Shown piece by piece: positions 1 to 13,268 of a DNA stretch of 64,000 bases. Source of the DNA: Rhodamnia argentea. Lineage: Eukaryota; Streptophyta; Magnoliopsida; Myrtales; Myrtaceae. Numbering within the stretch: the stretch's first letter is position 1; every line of letters begins with the position of its first letter. Where the stretch lies: the NCBI RefSeq assembly GCF_020921035.1, contig NC_063150.1, forward strand, positions 36,751,826-36,815,825, in the 5' to 3' direction. A program made the position numbers and the translations under genes. Below the pieces are notes generated by a model, which did not search any database, was not told the origin of the DNA, and saw only the letters and a list, made by a program, of their open reading frames with translations.

Positions 1-242
1 AAATTTGTTATGAAAGTGCAATCGAGTCCTAAAACTTTCAAAATATACAAAATTAAGTCCTAAAACTAAACTTGTCAAATTGGTGAAATCAAGTCATTTC
101 GTTAATTGCACTTTTTGAAAGTTTTAGGACTCGATTGTACTTTCGTGACAAATCTTAAGACTTAATTTAACTTCTTCTTCTTTTTAAGTTTTAGGATTTA
201 ATTGCGCTCTAGTGATAAGTTTTAGGATTGCTAGCGAATTAT
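1..242. mobile_element. Partial TIR element, family A (left end lies outside the window)
   Basis: The segment is an imperfect fold-back. Bases 7-45 are matched in inverted orientation by 113-152 over about 39 bases with few mismatches (core ATCGAGTCCTAAAACTTTC). A second inverted end motif lies at about 195-240. The same end motif recurs at about 55.49 and 56.25 kb, so this is a dispersed family. There is no coding capacity. It looks like a non-autonomous DNA transposon (MITE-like), cut by the window edge. Confidence 0.6.
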
Positions 243-870
243 CCCTCACTCGGGAACATGCATGAATCTCTAGAAAAGTTATATCACATGGTGGTCCCCC
301 GAAATCCATAAACCAATCAATGGAGTGCACGAAAGGTCACGAACCATTTTTGGGTAGCTGGAGAGAATCGAGGCGAGATGATTGGTCGAATGAGGGTGGT
401 ATGCCCATCAATTTTGAGAGCTTCCTTTGACCGAGGCCTTTGACAGAAAGGGTGAGTTTTGGTCAAGGATGCCGTAGAGGCGTTGGACTTTTTAGCCAAT
501 CAAATCTTAATTGGGTTGTCAAATATTCAATGCAAGCCACCCATCGATGATGATGTTTCCGCATTCACATGTTCATTACTTGGGGGGAAAAAAACAAGCC
601 AGAGATCGTAATTCACACATGGGTTCACGTCCTTATCTTCCATCCATCTTTCGTATGGAGTTTCCATCGTCTTATTTTTTAAAGCATTGGCTCGAGAAAC
701 GTTATTATCCATACAGCTTTCTTCCCGAAAAGTACGTGCAAATCTTTTTGAAGTATTGAATCGTTGTCGTCCATGCACGTATGAGACCTTTTGGTTTTTA
801 ATCGCAATTTCTCCACTTGTATTAACATTGGAGGATCGGTACCCTATGTGAAATTTGTAATGAATACAAT
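243..870. other. Intergenic DNA, no gene seen
   Basis: AT-rich sequence with short overlapping ORFs on both strands (about 317-499 and 511-778). None resembles a known family and none has supporting splice structure. Nothing else recognisable. Confidence 0.5.
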
Positions 871-1602
871 ATTGAGAGTTTGTAAATTCTATACAAGACT
901 GATTCTCTTATCTTCCGTTTGACTTTGTTCTCGTCTGTCTAACTTTTCCATTGGGCCTCTCAATTTAGAAGTCATTCTCCAACCAATATAGGACTCGTAT
1001 AGAACATGTTCGTCGAGATAGAGATTGCTACACGTAGTTGTGGAAAAAGTGTCAAAAAAAATCCTAAATCTATTGTATTGATGCTAATTCAGTCATAAAC
1101 CTTTTAATTGTGACGGTTTAGTCTAAAATCTTTTGCATTTATGCTAATTGAGTCGATCGGGTCAATTTTGATTGGAAATTACCGACGTGGACACCGGCCT
1201 TTGGTCGAATGGACTCAATTGACATAAATGCAAAATATTAGGAGTTTGGAAATTCTATATAATAACGATTCTCTTGTTTTCCGTTTGACTTTGTTCTCGT
1301 CTGTCTAACTTTCCCATTGGGCTTCTCAATTTAGAAGTCATTCTCCAACCAATATAGGACTCGTATAGAACATGTTTGTCGAGATAGAGATTGCTACACG
1401 TAATTGTGGAAAAAGTGTCCAAAAAATCATAAATCTATTGTATTGATGCTAATTCAGTCCTAAACCTTTTAATTGTGATGATTTAATCTTAAATCTTTTG
1501 CATTTATGCTAATCGAGTCGATCGGGTCAATTTTGATTGGAAATTGCTGACGTGGACACCGGCCTTTGGTCGAATGGACTCAATTGTCATAAATGTAAAA
1601 TG
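871..1602. repeat. Tandem segmental duplication, period about 366 bp
   Basis: Bases 871-1236 and 1237-1602 are near-identical direct copies. Both carry the unique text around AACCAATATAGGACTCGTAT and both run into the left end of a family B TIR element. The first copy of that element breaks off where the second unit begins. The structure fits unequal crossing-over or replication slippage after the transposon inserted. Confidence 0.8.
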
Positions 1603-1722
1603 TTTAAGATTAAATTGGCACAATTAAAAAGCTTATGATTGAATTGTCATCGATATAATAGGTTTTTTTTTAATCAAAATTAATGTAGTAGATTTAAGAT
1701 TTTTTTTTTTTACACTCTTCGT
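1404..1722. mobile_element. TIR element, family B (copy B2)
   Basis: A non-autonomous element of about 320 bp. The left end (GGAAAAAGTGTCCAAAAAAT) is matched inversely by the right end near 1700-1722 (poly-T then ACACTC). The interior motif GACGTGGACACCGGCC and the 'tcaattgtcataaatg' stretch are shared with a truncated copy at about 1036-1240, and in diverged form with copies at 48,995 and 55,248. No transposase. The target duplication is not clear for this copy. Confidence 0.55.
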
Positions 1723-4700
1723 TACAGTTGTTGTTAACATGATATTGTAGATTTAATTGACGTTATTAATTTAACAAAATTTATATATTTACACAAAAAA
1801 ATATATATAAACAAAAAGATACGACGCACGTGGCATGTAGCGGCCATCACAGTAGCCGATGAGGATTCGAGGCAGACAATTTTTAATGAAAGTTACAAAT
1901 GTCGCGATGTATCGGCATGTCTTTGGTTGCGACATTTTCCATGTTCCCATCTCTGTGGCCCCCACACGCAAGTGGGACGAGACAAACATGGTCGGGTCGC
2001 ATCCCCACTTTTTCTTTTTTTCCGCAGATTAAATTTTTTTGTTTTATCCCGCCAAACAAGACTACAAATAAACCCCCAAAAAAAGCACATCAATAATGAA
2101 AAAAAAAATTATATAATCCCTGCACCGTCGAGTTTAAGATAACTTTTTTTTAATAAAGCCCCACTTCCGAAGTCTCTCGTTGAAGAAAGAAAATTATCAC
2201 TGATATATTTTGTTGGGTTTGACCCGAACGAGGGTGTTTAGGGTTTAATATGAGGAACTAAGCAATTATACATTGAGGATCCATGACACAAATAGACACG
2301 TTGCGAGTTTCATATAGATTACTTCTCAATGTAATTTCTTTCAAATTCATTAAAACTATATAATCTTTGCACCGTCGAGTTTAAGATAACTTTTTTTTTT
2401 TAATAAAGTCCCATTTCCAAAGAAAATTATTAATGATATATTTTTGTTGGGTTGAAATTTTATTTTAATTGTTATAAAAAAAAAATTTGGTTTTGGTGGA
2501 CCCTCTTTTGGCGAGCATTCCGGACACGATGATGACAAGAAAGAAATAATTAGGACAAAGATCCGTCCGTGTTGAAAGAAAGGGAGGCCCCACCCCGATG
2601 TTGAATTCGTCCTGGTTAGACGATTCTAGCATCGAGGGTTTTGGGCCGAGGAACTCACCGAGCAGCTTCCTCCTCGTTCTCCTTGACCTTATCCTCAAAT
2701 CCGCGATTTACGTCATGCAATACGTCACGCCAACCAATGGCAATTTTCATTTTTTTTCAATTTTTAAATCCTAGACAATTTGTTTATATGTAATATTTAA
2801 TTCGCAAAGGCCAAAAAAGAAATGAGTAGAGATTTCCACAATGGTCAAATGCGTCGGATCGTTCTCCACCTGCAGGCATGAGGCAACAGTGACGATTCAT
2901 TGACCCTTGACACGAGAACGAAAATTTGCCAAAGTTTTTTTTTTTTTTTTATGATTAAGAATCCGTCAGTCATAATCGAGCTTCGTCCTTTCCGACAGCG
3001 ACTATACTTGGAGGGAGGCTGGCCTCGTAGCCCACCAGCAAGGCCTGACTGTGGCTTACGCCGACATCAAAAGGTTTGATTCTCACCAAATGCCCGTGAT
3101 GGGTACCAAAGTCTTCAATTTTATGTAAAATGAAAAAAATGAGCGAGGCCTGAGGAACAGTTTGGGGGGGGGGGGGGGATGTTATTTGACAAAACAAATG
3201 GTCAAGATCCGTTGAGTTCAAGCTAAAGGGAAAATCACGTGTGGTTTACAACAACCAAAGTGGTCACATGGGTCATCTTGAGTTCCTTGGAGAAGAAAGC
3301 CTTTTCTTGGAGCCTCCATTTCACCAAAAAAGGAAAAAAAAATTGTTTAGCTTTTCTTTCTTCTTTTTGACACGAAAGCATACTTTAGATCGGTGAATTT
3401 CGGACCTATAAAACACTCCAGACAAAGCTAAGGTGATACGCAAATTAAACGTCACGTGTACGCTAGATACGAAACTATCTGTCGGGATTTGAAAATTGGA
3501 CATGTGTCGATTTATGACCACATTGTCTGTAGGGCATTCTACCCCGAATCTACGTCGAGAAATTGATGGGGATTCTATCCATCCATGAAATCTCTGTCGA
3601 GCGATATTTCTGTCCCTTTAGCTATTTTGGGCATTGATGGTGAAGAAAGACAAGACCAGTAGTGGAAAGGATCCGATAGTCACAACTAGCTAGTTTAATT
3701 AATACGCGTCATCCTCATATGGAGCTTCCACTGGATATCATTCTCCCATGTACATTTATATGTCTGTCCCAAGATAGTCTAGAATATATTCTTTGAATAT
3801 TTTAAGCTTTTTGTAGTGCTTCTCAACACGCTCATATCTAGTGGAGGCACACAGCATATTTTTTTTTTTTGGATTGGACACTTTATAGATTACATACAAT
3901 GTATGATGTTGATTTGGACATTATTTCAATTAAATGACATAATTCTGTCGCTTTAACAATGAGTTGAATCGATTCGAAATTGGACATTACACATCACGTT
4001 CCATTAGGTTAAGATTGTGTCGTTTCGAATAAGACTTTTGCGGCCCCCTCACCAGCTCGATATATATATATTCTCATGGCTGAGCTTTGAGACGTATAAC
4101 TCTAGTTCGAACGTTCTAACCAAAGTAGGAAATTGTAAATGTAGATTTAGAACGTGTAATAGTAAAAAACCCAAAAAAAAAAAAAATCAGACGTGGAGGA
4201 GGCAAAATGGTCAATGTGGGGTCCATGTTGTCAATGTTGAGATAGGGAGAGAGAGGTTGCTTGGGAGAGGAAGACGGTGAATGAGGACAATTGTCAACCT
4301 AAGCATAGCGCGAGAGATGACGTTCGTGCGTTTTGCCTGCGTATGCAAACATCGCTGACGTGTGCTTTCCCATTCATCGGTAGCCAATGGATGGAAGCCA
4401 CGATGCTCCTGCATATGATTGGTCCACGTCACCAGACCCGGTTGACATTTGAGATCAGCCCCACGAAATCTAATTAGGGATGATCATTTCTAGAGTAGGC
4501 TAGTTTGCAATTTATGAAAATGGGAATCTCATCTAGTCTTGGACCCATTAGAAAATCGAGCGGCGGGTGGGTCCAATGACCGACCGTGTCTCCTTTATTA
4601 TGATCTTGGTGAGTTTTATGATGACAAAAAATCGAAGCCTTGAACGTGCCATGTTCAAGTTTTGCAAGAATTAGTGAGTCAAAAATCAATGAAAAAAATC

Positions 4701-7150
4701 TCGATCTCGTTTAACTGGCGGACCATTATGATGAAGGGCGCATACTATACCATTTAGACATTGTGCTAGACACTTGTTGATGTGAAGATTTGTCCTCACA
4801 AGAGTCACAACTAATATGCTATTTTTTTTAATGCAAATCTACATGTTTACTCTAGAGCTATGTATGGATAGGCTAAATCAATACAAGGCATGTATTTAAA
4901 AACCCATCAATAAGAATTAAAAAGAAAATCAATCCGATTCAAATAGCCCGGATGGATGGATCCATACCTATATTGGGATCGAAATTTATCGATTCTAAAT
5001 TTTAGGAACCGAGAATCGCCTAGGATTGGGCGATTAGGTTCAGTTCTTTTGTTCGTCCCTAAATCTAACGACAATGTGCGAGTTGGACTCTCATACATCG
5101 AAGATAGGCCATGCTCACTTTTCATTTAATATTTGTGCCATCTTTTTTTTTTCCCTGTCTATCCTATCATATGTTCTACCCTACACTATCACTCTCTCAC
5201 TTTTGCAATTTTCGGAACTTGAAGACCGGACCTCTTGCAAGTGCACCACCCCGACCCCCTTTGCTGCCGGGCCAAGCGCCTAGTAATAATGTTTATGCCA
5301 TCTCACCTAACAGACTGTGGAAATTTGTAATATATAGAAATATATGATTAAATTAGACCTATCATATGGGTGGGTCGGGTAAAAAATAGTTCTACCCAAA
5401 TAGACCTATTTAATCTTTTTTAATCCATTTTCATGCAATACAAATTAGCAATACATACCCGATCCGATCCACATTGCTAAAACACTTCAATAACTAACCT
5501 AACTCAGGAAAACTTATACCCAAACTTAAGATGAAAGCACGGATTGAGCGAACCAAAGAGCAACCGGTTTGGGGGGGGAGTGAAGAGAAAGTATAGAGGT
5601 GGATCAAGTCTAATAAGTTGTGAACCCATTTAACACCTATATGAAACTCGTTTATAACCTACAATGGTGGGTTTAAACTCATTTATGGCACATTTTTTGA
5701 ATATAACTAATTAGTATAATAAAGTTAAAAAATGAATATGACTCATTTTGATAGGTGTAGAATGAATACATGGCACTTTCACATAGCGGTATAATCGTCC
5801 ACATAAGTAAAATAGTAGATAAAAATTCCTCTTACCAAGGAAAGTAAGTAGATCGATCATCAATCAAAATTTAATAGGACCTCTGACCCCCCCAAAAAAA
5901 AAATAATGATAGGACCAAAACGAAAATACAAAAGTTGGTCCAACTATGACGAGTCTACATTTTGATAAATGGAGATGCCTGTATAGATTTCATTTAGACA
6001 TTTCTGGGATTAATACAGCCGAATTTTGAATTTTCCTCCTCCAACTGGCTACTACCCTAAAACCAACCTTCATGCCAGAATTTAAGCTTTGATAAGATCT
6101 ACCAATCATTGCAATTTGCAACGGGGACAATGATGTAAGATACTTTTGTAATCCGTGAAGTTCTTTCTTTCGCAAGTATTATCACCTTCCATATTTAATC
6201 AAATTCATAAACGAATTAGAAAATAATTCTCTAGATGATTAGAAGGTAACATAACTTCTCATGGAGCCAATTTTTTTATGTTTAAATAGGGTCAATGCTT
6301 GACCTTCCAAAATCACGATTGAAAAAAAAAAAAATTCTAGATTGGAGCTAGTATACCATCTCCTTTTTTGAATATATAGGTCTATGAATTTGGTCCGGCA
6401 TTTGGGAATTTGACTGAACTAGCCTTGAAACCGTAGTCGATTTCGGGGATTCACGGGATAAGTTACACGTTCCAAAAATCAGGAACCTTGATAGGATAGG
6501 TTTCAAATTCAAAGTCTGGAATCTATCCACTTTAGATCCCATCACCACAAGCTATTTGTTTCATTTGTAAGTAAATGATGTGATGTTTTACTTTTGGCAA
6601 TTTAGTAAATTAATAGGAAAATTTTGTCCTTTCAAGAAATAAGGAAAAAATGAATTAAAAAGCAATCAGCCAGTTCCTGAGTTGATTCTAGAATCAAGCC
6701 GAATCGGATCAATATGTTTAGTACTAAAAACTATAGGACATGTTTAGGTTTAAAAAGATACGAATCGGCATCAATATATGCACACTCTAGAATCGATCAT
6801 TTCTATTTGAAAATAAGCTTCGAAATAAGCCGTTTTTACGTGAGCATAAACTGGATCGGAGTTACCACAAGTTATAACCCACGAAACTCCTCGAATACAA
6901 GTGTGCTCCAATCGACCAAGCAATAAATAAAAATCATTCTGATATTTGATCGACCACGTAGAATGTTTTTAGGAGCATGTGCGCCACAACATCTACAAAG
7001 GTCCACGTAGGAAGAGCAGACGAAAAGGACAAGAGACCACATCATGGCAACCAGTCAATGCTGCCCCAGCGGAAAGTTTGAGCCGACTTTGAGAACCGGC
7101 CAGTTTAGCTGATGTAAGCGATGACCTACATCCTCCCGAGACGCCCGCTC
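1723..7150. other. Long intergenic region, no gene recognised
   Basis: About 5.4 kb of AT-rich DNA. It holds a direct repeat (about 2111-2220 and 2358-2454, sharing GCACCGTCGAGTTTAAGATA), a homopolymer run of about 14 G near 3164-3177, and many short ORFs of fewer than 90 codons with no family resemblance. From about 6990 the sequence becomes GC-richer, marking the distal promoter of the NAC gene. I see no RNA gene or transposase here. Confidence 0.5.
2111..2454. repeat. Spaced direct repeat of about 100 bp
   Basis: Copies at 2111-2220 and 2358-2454 share the text from ATATAATC through GCACCGTCGAGTTTAAGATA, a poly-T, 'aataaag' and the ending 'atatattttgttgggtt'. The second copy has a short internal deletion. 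About 137 bp of unrelated sequence separates them. Origin unknown. Confidence 0.65.
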
Positions 7151-7153
7151 TCA

Positions 7154-7193
7154 CACGTGCTGCGCTGGCATGCCACTCAACCTCGGACACGTG
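7154..7193 (+). promoter_or_regulatory. Two CACGTG (G-box/ABRE-like) elements upstream of the NAC gene
   Basis: CACGTG occurs at 7154-7159 (followed by C) and 7188-7193 (in ACACGTGTC). They lie about 125-160 bp upstream of the TATA box. ACGTG-core motifs are bound by bZIP (ABF/AREB) and bHLH factors, and ATAF-type NAC genes are known to respond to ABA and drought. The role here is inferred from position and family. Confidence 0.55.
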
Positions 7194-7315
7194 TCTCAGT
7201 CAAAGGCTGCGTCTAGTTCCTCCCTCTCTCCTAAGATGCATCCTCCAGCACCCTTCTCTCATATTGTCCTTTCCCATGTGTCAATGCTCGACATACGAGC
7301 ACCCCTAGCTCTCAA

Positions 7316-7323
7316 TATATAAA
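7316..7323 (+). promoter_or_regulatory. TATA box of the NAC gene
   Basis: TATATAAA lies about 140 bp upstream of the ATG, followed by a CT-rich leader. The spacing fits a transcription start near 7350. No competing TATA motif is closer. Confidence 0.65.
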
Positions 7324-7463
7324 ACCCCTCTCGCCCCCCCGGCCCTTCCGTCTCGCTCCATTTGATTCATTCGTTCAAAGGTTCCGGGTTCGAAGCTTCT
7401 CGGGTTTCCGTCTTTTCCACTCGAGCCAGAAGAAGGAAGGTCACAGAGAAAGGGAGAAGGTGA

Positions 7464-9073
7464 ATGAAGGCTGAGTTGAACTTACCAGCTGGGTTCAGGT
7501 TCCACCCAACGGACGACGAACTGGTGAACCACTACTTGCTTCCGAAATGCGCTTCTGAGACCATCGGCGTCCCGATCATTGCCGAGATTGATCTCTACAA
7601 GTTCGATCCATGGCAGCTTCCAGGTGCTTAAAAGTCCTGGGCTTTTTCTTGTTCTAAAGTTGTGGTTTTTATGGGTGTTCATGCAGAGTTGGTTGTTTGG
7701 ATGGTTCGTTTCTTTACATGGGTGATCGATTCTTGATGTTGGGTCGGTGCTGTTATGAACAGTTAGTGGATCTTTATGCAAATCTAAGCATTTTCTCTGT
7801 TGTGTTACATCCTCTGATTCATTTGGGTTTTTTCTCTTGTTCTGAGCAGTCACAGACATGAGATTCTGGTCCTTTCTTTGGATCGATTTCGTTGCTGTTC
7901 TCTTGGATTGTGCTTAATCGATAAAATGTTAAAAAGAAGAATGGATTTTTTGTTTCCACAGATTTGATTTTGTGAGATCTAGGCCAAAAAAAAAAAAAAA
8001 GGTGCAAAATAGGGAATATGAATTCTTGCTGAGCTGAACTCCTCTGAGCCACTCATTCCCATGCTTATCTGAAATGATTTTCATGTTGAATGGTTGATAT
8101 GATTTAAACAAACGCGTGGTTCAAAAGAAAAATGTGAATTTTTCAACACGTTTGGCTGAAATCTGGACGATTTTTCCCCAGCCACTTGCCTAATTCCACT
8201 GCTGATATGTATTCGACCTTATCTGTTTGTGTGCAGACATGGCTTTGTATGGTGAAAAGGAGTGGTACTTCTTTTCTCCGAGGGACCGGAAATATCCAAA
8301 CGGTTCACGGCCAAACAGGGCTGCCGGTACTGGGTACTGGAAAGCTACCGGAGCTGACAAGCCGATCGGACGGCCCAAGCCGCTCGGCATCAAGAAGGCA
8401 TTGGTGTTTTATGCTGGAAAAGCTCCTAAGGGAGTGAAAACCAATTGGATCATGCATGAGTACCGTCTGGCAAATGTTGACCGATCGGCCACCAAGAAGA
8501 ACAAGAACTTGAGGGTAATTGTTTCTTCCCCTGTGTTATTGCTAAGTTTTAGGTCGTGGATTGGGTTTATGACCATTAAATAGATGACAGAAATCAATCC
8601 TCTAAATCTTGGCTAATAAGAACTTAAATATGCTATTTTTGCAGCTTGACGATTGGGTCTTATGTCGAATATACAACAAGAAAGGTCAGATAGAGAAGCA
8701 TTACCTGTCGGACCAAAAACCTGTGCTGTTCCCGGAAATGGAAGATAAGAAGCCAGAGCCGTGGATGCTCAACCAGAGTTTATACTCAACGCCGCTGTCC
8801 CAACTCGTGCAGTCCCCAATGACCAACGATCTTCTACACATGGACACCTCGGATTCGGTTCCAAGGTTGCACACGGATTCGAGCTGCTCGGAGCATGCGG
8901 TGTCACCTGATTTCATGTGCGAGAAGGAGGTCCAGAGTGATCCTAAATGGAATGAGCTCGACAGCGCGTTCGAGTTCATCGATAGCTTCTTAGACGAACC
9001 CTTTGGACCTCAAGTGCCATATCAGCCAGTTCAGGTCTCGCCATTGCAGGACATCTTCATGAAACCATTCTGA
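7464..9073 (+). CDS. NAC domain transcription factor, ATAF subgroup (ATAF1/NAC002-like)
   Basis: Coding exons are 7464-7623, 8237-8514 and 8645-9073, joined in frame to give 288 residues, close to Arabidopsis ATAF1 (289). The N-terminal NAC domain shows all five subdomains: [19 protein letters not shown] at residue 7 on, [47 protein letters not shown], and NWIMHEYRL with [13 protein letters not shown]. The two introns sit at the positions usual for NAC genes. The C-terminal region keeps the ATAF-type motif [17 protein letters not shown] and ends in an acidic activation-type tail. It should act in the nucleus as a homo- or heterodimer on CACG-core sites in stress, ABA and senescence programmes. 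The start is the first ATG after the TATA box and leads directly into the domain. It is convergent with the protease gene downstream. The subgroup call is strong; the exact orthologue is not fixed. Confidence 0.95.
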
Positions 9074-10243
9074 TCCCACAAAAAAAAAAAAAAAAAGAGA
9101 GTCAAAAAAGGGAGGCCAGAACATGAGATTCTTGGATGCATCTCACCCTATTCTTGTTAGGTTAGTATTAGATTCTTGTTAGGTTAGCAGTAGAAACCTA
9201 TGATCATCGCAGTCTTCAAATTCAATGGGTTGGGTTGGCTATGATGGGTGTGCTGAACTTCGACAAAAGATGGTAAGTATTCAAGAGGTGCAGACGGATT
9301 TTGCTGCAGTTGCCTTGATTCGTCGTGGAGGCCTGGGATAATGTTTGATCTTGTTCATGTAGAGAGAACATTCTTCTATATGTCCAAAGGATTGTATTCA
9401 ATTCTTTCATGTATGTTGTACGTTGGACTTGGTTCCAGTTCTTATAGCGGTCAGAAATCAGAATGGTATAAAGACTGTTCATTTGTTAAGGGGCATAGCT
9501 GGAGTTTGGCTTTGGTTTGGTGTAATCAATGTTCATGGGTTGGACAAAACTTGATAATATGTATATACAGATGATTAAACAGTTTTATCTCTAATGAAGT
9601 TTTGACCATTCATTTCGAGTTTTAAAGCTCATCAGGTGAAGGATAAAGGTCAAACATCTTTCCCCATGTGATTTGGGGTGGGTTGAAAGTGCAAAAGTAT
9701 TGACATCCGGTGGAATTAGAAATGGCTCTAACTTGAAATTTTCTCAGTGGGTTGGTGTAGAATTCTTCACATGGGCTGCGGGATGACCATTATATCATTA
9801 CATTATTAGAAGTCAACTATAAGAAGAATGTGATGTCAACTTAAACAAGAAAAGATTGCAGTAAAAAGTGCAGGTCTTCCAAATTTAAGACACCAAAAGA
9901 ATGCCTCTAGGCTTGAGTTTCACTTAACTGAAGGTAAATAAAATCTGGAACTTTGGACTGAAGAAGAAGTTGGGAGTATGAATAAAGATCAGTTTCTACT
10001 TATCCTCAACAGGGATTACTTATTAAGCGTGGCTGTATTTGAGTTCGCTCGGGGTATACTCGCAAACAATTTTTCTGTACACACAACATCCAGTACAGTA
10101 AGAAAAACGAAAACGTTAGTCCTAGCTTATTTACAAGTAACTTAGCAATGATAAGCTTCTTAAGCGAAGGCTTGGTTTGAAGCACAGCGCTTCCATTATT
10201 CTGATCTGGAAGTACAGAGATACGATGAGGAGCTCCTTGTTAT
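9074..10243. other. Convergent intergenic region, 3' ends of the NAC and protease genes
   Basis: A poly-A tract just after the NAC stop is followed by about 1.1 kb without a recognisable gene. Part must be the 3' UTRs of both flanking genes. Short ORFs at 9222-9482 and 9341-9574 lack family resemblance. Confidence 0.5.
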
Positions 10244-13200
10244 TCAGGCTACGGTGGCTCTGGACTTTGGATTTCGACTGCAATCTGCAGCAGCCCATCC
10301 TATCAGTTGCCTCTCGTTGTCGTAGATTACCATCTTGTCCTGCATCGATATGTCTGCAAAACCGACGAACAAGGGTAGATACAAAAATTAAAATGAAATG
10401 AAATGAAATTAATCTGCTTCGGCGTGATAGTGCAGTACATCTGAATGGATATGATCTTCGAGGACATTTTATCGTTTGTCTAATTGTATGTTCAATGACT
10501 TGCTTCCTTTCAATTTTTCTATGACAATGTCTCACGTGCAAAACTGATTCCTTTGATCAAAATGCCACCATATGGAAGACTCTTACCTCCAATCACATTC
10601 ATATTTTGGAGCCCTGCTTCAGTTCCATTTAAAACTCCCATGCAAACATTTCCCTTGGACTGTCAAAACCATTGCAGTTAACAACAAACGTACATATTTA
10701 ACTTGCCAGAGTTTTGATAGATGAAGGCATTTACTGACCGATATAATCAAATATGATTCAGGGGGGACTTCAAATTGGTTTTTGGTTCTTCCACCGCTAT
10801 TAAAGCTGAGTGCAAAGGGCTTGAAGTACTTCCTCACATCACGGATGTTTTTGAAAGGTTTCCTGCCTTTCCAGCAGAGTGGGAGCGTGGGGTCATCTAA
10901 TGCTTCAGTGAAGGGCTTCCCGTTTAGTTCTTTCTTCACCTGAAAGAAGAGAGAAGTTCTTTATGGCGTGATCTCTCAATTTTTTTGGTGAAAGGTGTTA
11001 CTTCTTAAACTTAATAGGCAATAGTACTCCATAAAACTCGAGCACAATTGAAAATCCTGGAAAGATGGTTATATGTTTGGACGTAAGTAGTGACGTGCTA
11101 AGTATGATGTTGAATTGTGTCCCTGATTTTCACATACTAGTTCACAGTTCTCTCTAACTCACCGCGAAAGCGAAGGCTTGATATGCCTGGGAACTAAAGT
11201 AAGTATAAGAGCTCCCGCTATCGACTACTAACAACAGATTTTTCAGTCCAGTAGCTTTCCCTGCAAAAAGGAGCTCCGCAGTCCCAGGAGAATAGTGCTC
11301 TCTGGATACATATAAGAAAGTTCAACTTTAGTAAATGAAAGACGAGAGATATTTACAAGGTGAAAAAGTGGAAGAACAGAGAATATACAAGTAATCACGA
11401 GACATAGGTGTCCACATGATGCGGGAGGAGTCATAAAGATCATCGCCGAAGAAGAGAAATCCACCACCACGCGCACTCAAGCAGTGGCCTAGTACGTTTG
11501 GCACCAAACCTTGACTACTTAGCTGTGATACAATGCTGGACTTGCCCTTACCGAGCCCAAGCACTCCGTCTAAGAAAGGATTGGATCGACCGGGGATCTG
11601 ATCATATCCACATCTGTAGAGGAACTATCACCACTTAAGAAACGGTTGCAAAGGCAAAATTGATCTGAGCAGGCTCTGACTGACATAAATGAAGAAATTC
11701 CAGTGTGGCCAAAAGAAAGCACGGTATGATAAAATGCTGAGTTGGTATAATCAGTAAGCCTGGCCAAACATAATTGAGAGAGCATGTGAAGTTACCAACC
11801 CGAGGGCGACACGAGCACTAAGAAACCCGCCGCCGTAGGACTCGAAGGAAAAGTCATCCTTTACGAGTACACCAAGAGAAGAGCCACCGTCTGCATACTC
11901 AACCTCGTAGTCACATTGCTCCGGGTGGTCACATTTGTAGTCTCCTGAATGCAAGGACGCACAAATTGGGTCCCTGCAGATTACTAGGTCGCTGTTGGGT
12001 CGATAAAGGGGATGTGGTGTCTGCAATAAGAAAATGATGGGAAGGTATCAGGACTTATCACCTCACATAACATCATGAGACCATTCGAAACAAACATCCC
12101 AGCAAAGTTTTAAGATTATTAATCAGCATTCATAGGTTTGAGAAACATGTCGATACCACACCCGTAAACGACTAAAATTTACCTGGGTGCATCGTCGACA
12201 AGGGGCATCACATTGGAGCCATGTGAGGTCACTACCAGTGTCAGGATCAACAAAGTAAGGCTTTGGTGGTTGCCCAACAAAAATGGTTGTGTTATAAGAC
12301 CTGAAATAGGCAGTTCACTTAATCATCAGCGTTAGCAAATACGCAAGCTTTTATAACCTTCAGATCTGATTATTGCATGAAGAGATGGAGCATTACGCTT
12401 CAACAGATTGAACAGCCAATTAGCAAAGTGAAAGGGACAGAAATGAATGACAGGCAAAGTGAGAATGAAGTTAACAATTGAGAAAACAGCCGGGGATCAA
12501 GAAAGTTAAGAAAAGCAATGGATCTCTATGACCTATAAAAAGGAAATATATGGAAACTGAAAAAAACGCAACTTCCCCTTTCGAAGAAAAGATACGGTTG
12601 GATGCGACGGTGACCATATAGAATCTTTCAAGCAATTTTCCCTTGACATGAAAGATTTATTTTGATGATCAACATGTTGAAACTTCAGGAAATTCCTAAA
12701 TGGGGTGATAATAGCCTCTATGGTTACCACTTACGGAGACAAAGGTCACCATGACATTGGATTGGATGAATCTTCAGGCCATCATACCAACGAAACAGCA
12801 ATACAACGCAGTAACTAGCCAAACTGTTGAAACTTTCATTGTTTTTTGGAGGAAAAAAGACATTTTTATTATCACCAAACACAGTTAAATAGTGAGAGAT
12901 GACCCGTGCTTTCTAAACATCAACAACACAGTACAGAGTCACGCAGGAATTCAAGAATTATTTGAAGGAGCTAAAGTGCAGGTACGTCACTCTCTCTCTC
13001 TCTCTCTGTGTGGCTGATAAATGAAACACTGAACTGAAGTGAAGAGAGGTCAAGAAGTGTACCCAGTTGGGAAAACATTGCCGTGAAGTGAAAAGACAAC
13101 GGATGACCCGACCCGATTGAGAGCTAGCGACGATGACGGCGACCCGAAAGTCACGGGTGCTTTGCCTCTGCTCATCTCACCTCTAGAAGAAGAAGAAGAA

Positions 13201-13268
13201 GCGGGAGAAACACACCAGCTCGACACTATTATCACCAACGCCACCAGACCCACTTTCTCTTTCCTCAT
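10244..13268 (-). CDS. Nucellin-like aspartic protease (family A1)
   Basis: Eight exons on the minus strand: 13063-13268, 12183-12300, 11800-12020, 11389-11613, 11163-11301, 10739-10939, 10587-10659 and 10244-10353. They sum to 1293 nt (430 residues plus stop) with consistent phases. A hydrophobic N-terminus (KVGLVALVIIVSSW) looks like a signal peptide. The first catalytic motif is DTGS at about residue 89, within YFVDPDTGSDLTWLQCDAPC; the second is DSGS at about 284. Nucellin-type cysteines follow (CDAPCRRC, CDYEVEYADGGSS), and the C-terminus matches the family (DISMQDKMVIYDNERQ, IGWAAADC). These features place it with plant atypical/nucellin-like pepsins (relatives of At1g44130 and rice Asp1), secreted or endomembrane enzymes whose substrates are mostly unknown. 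Exon 4/5 joining uses a TT|A codon split. Both aspartates are intact, so it should be active. Confidence 0.9.

Noticed and set aside
3161-3180. Poly-G tract as a possible quadruplex
   Set aside because: A single uninterrupted G run next to no gene; more likely slippage or a sequencing-prone homopolymer.
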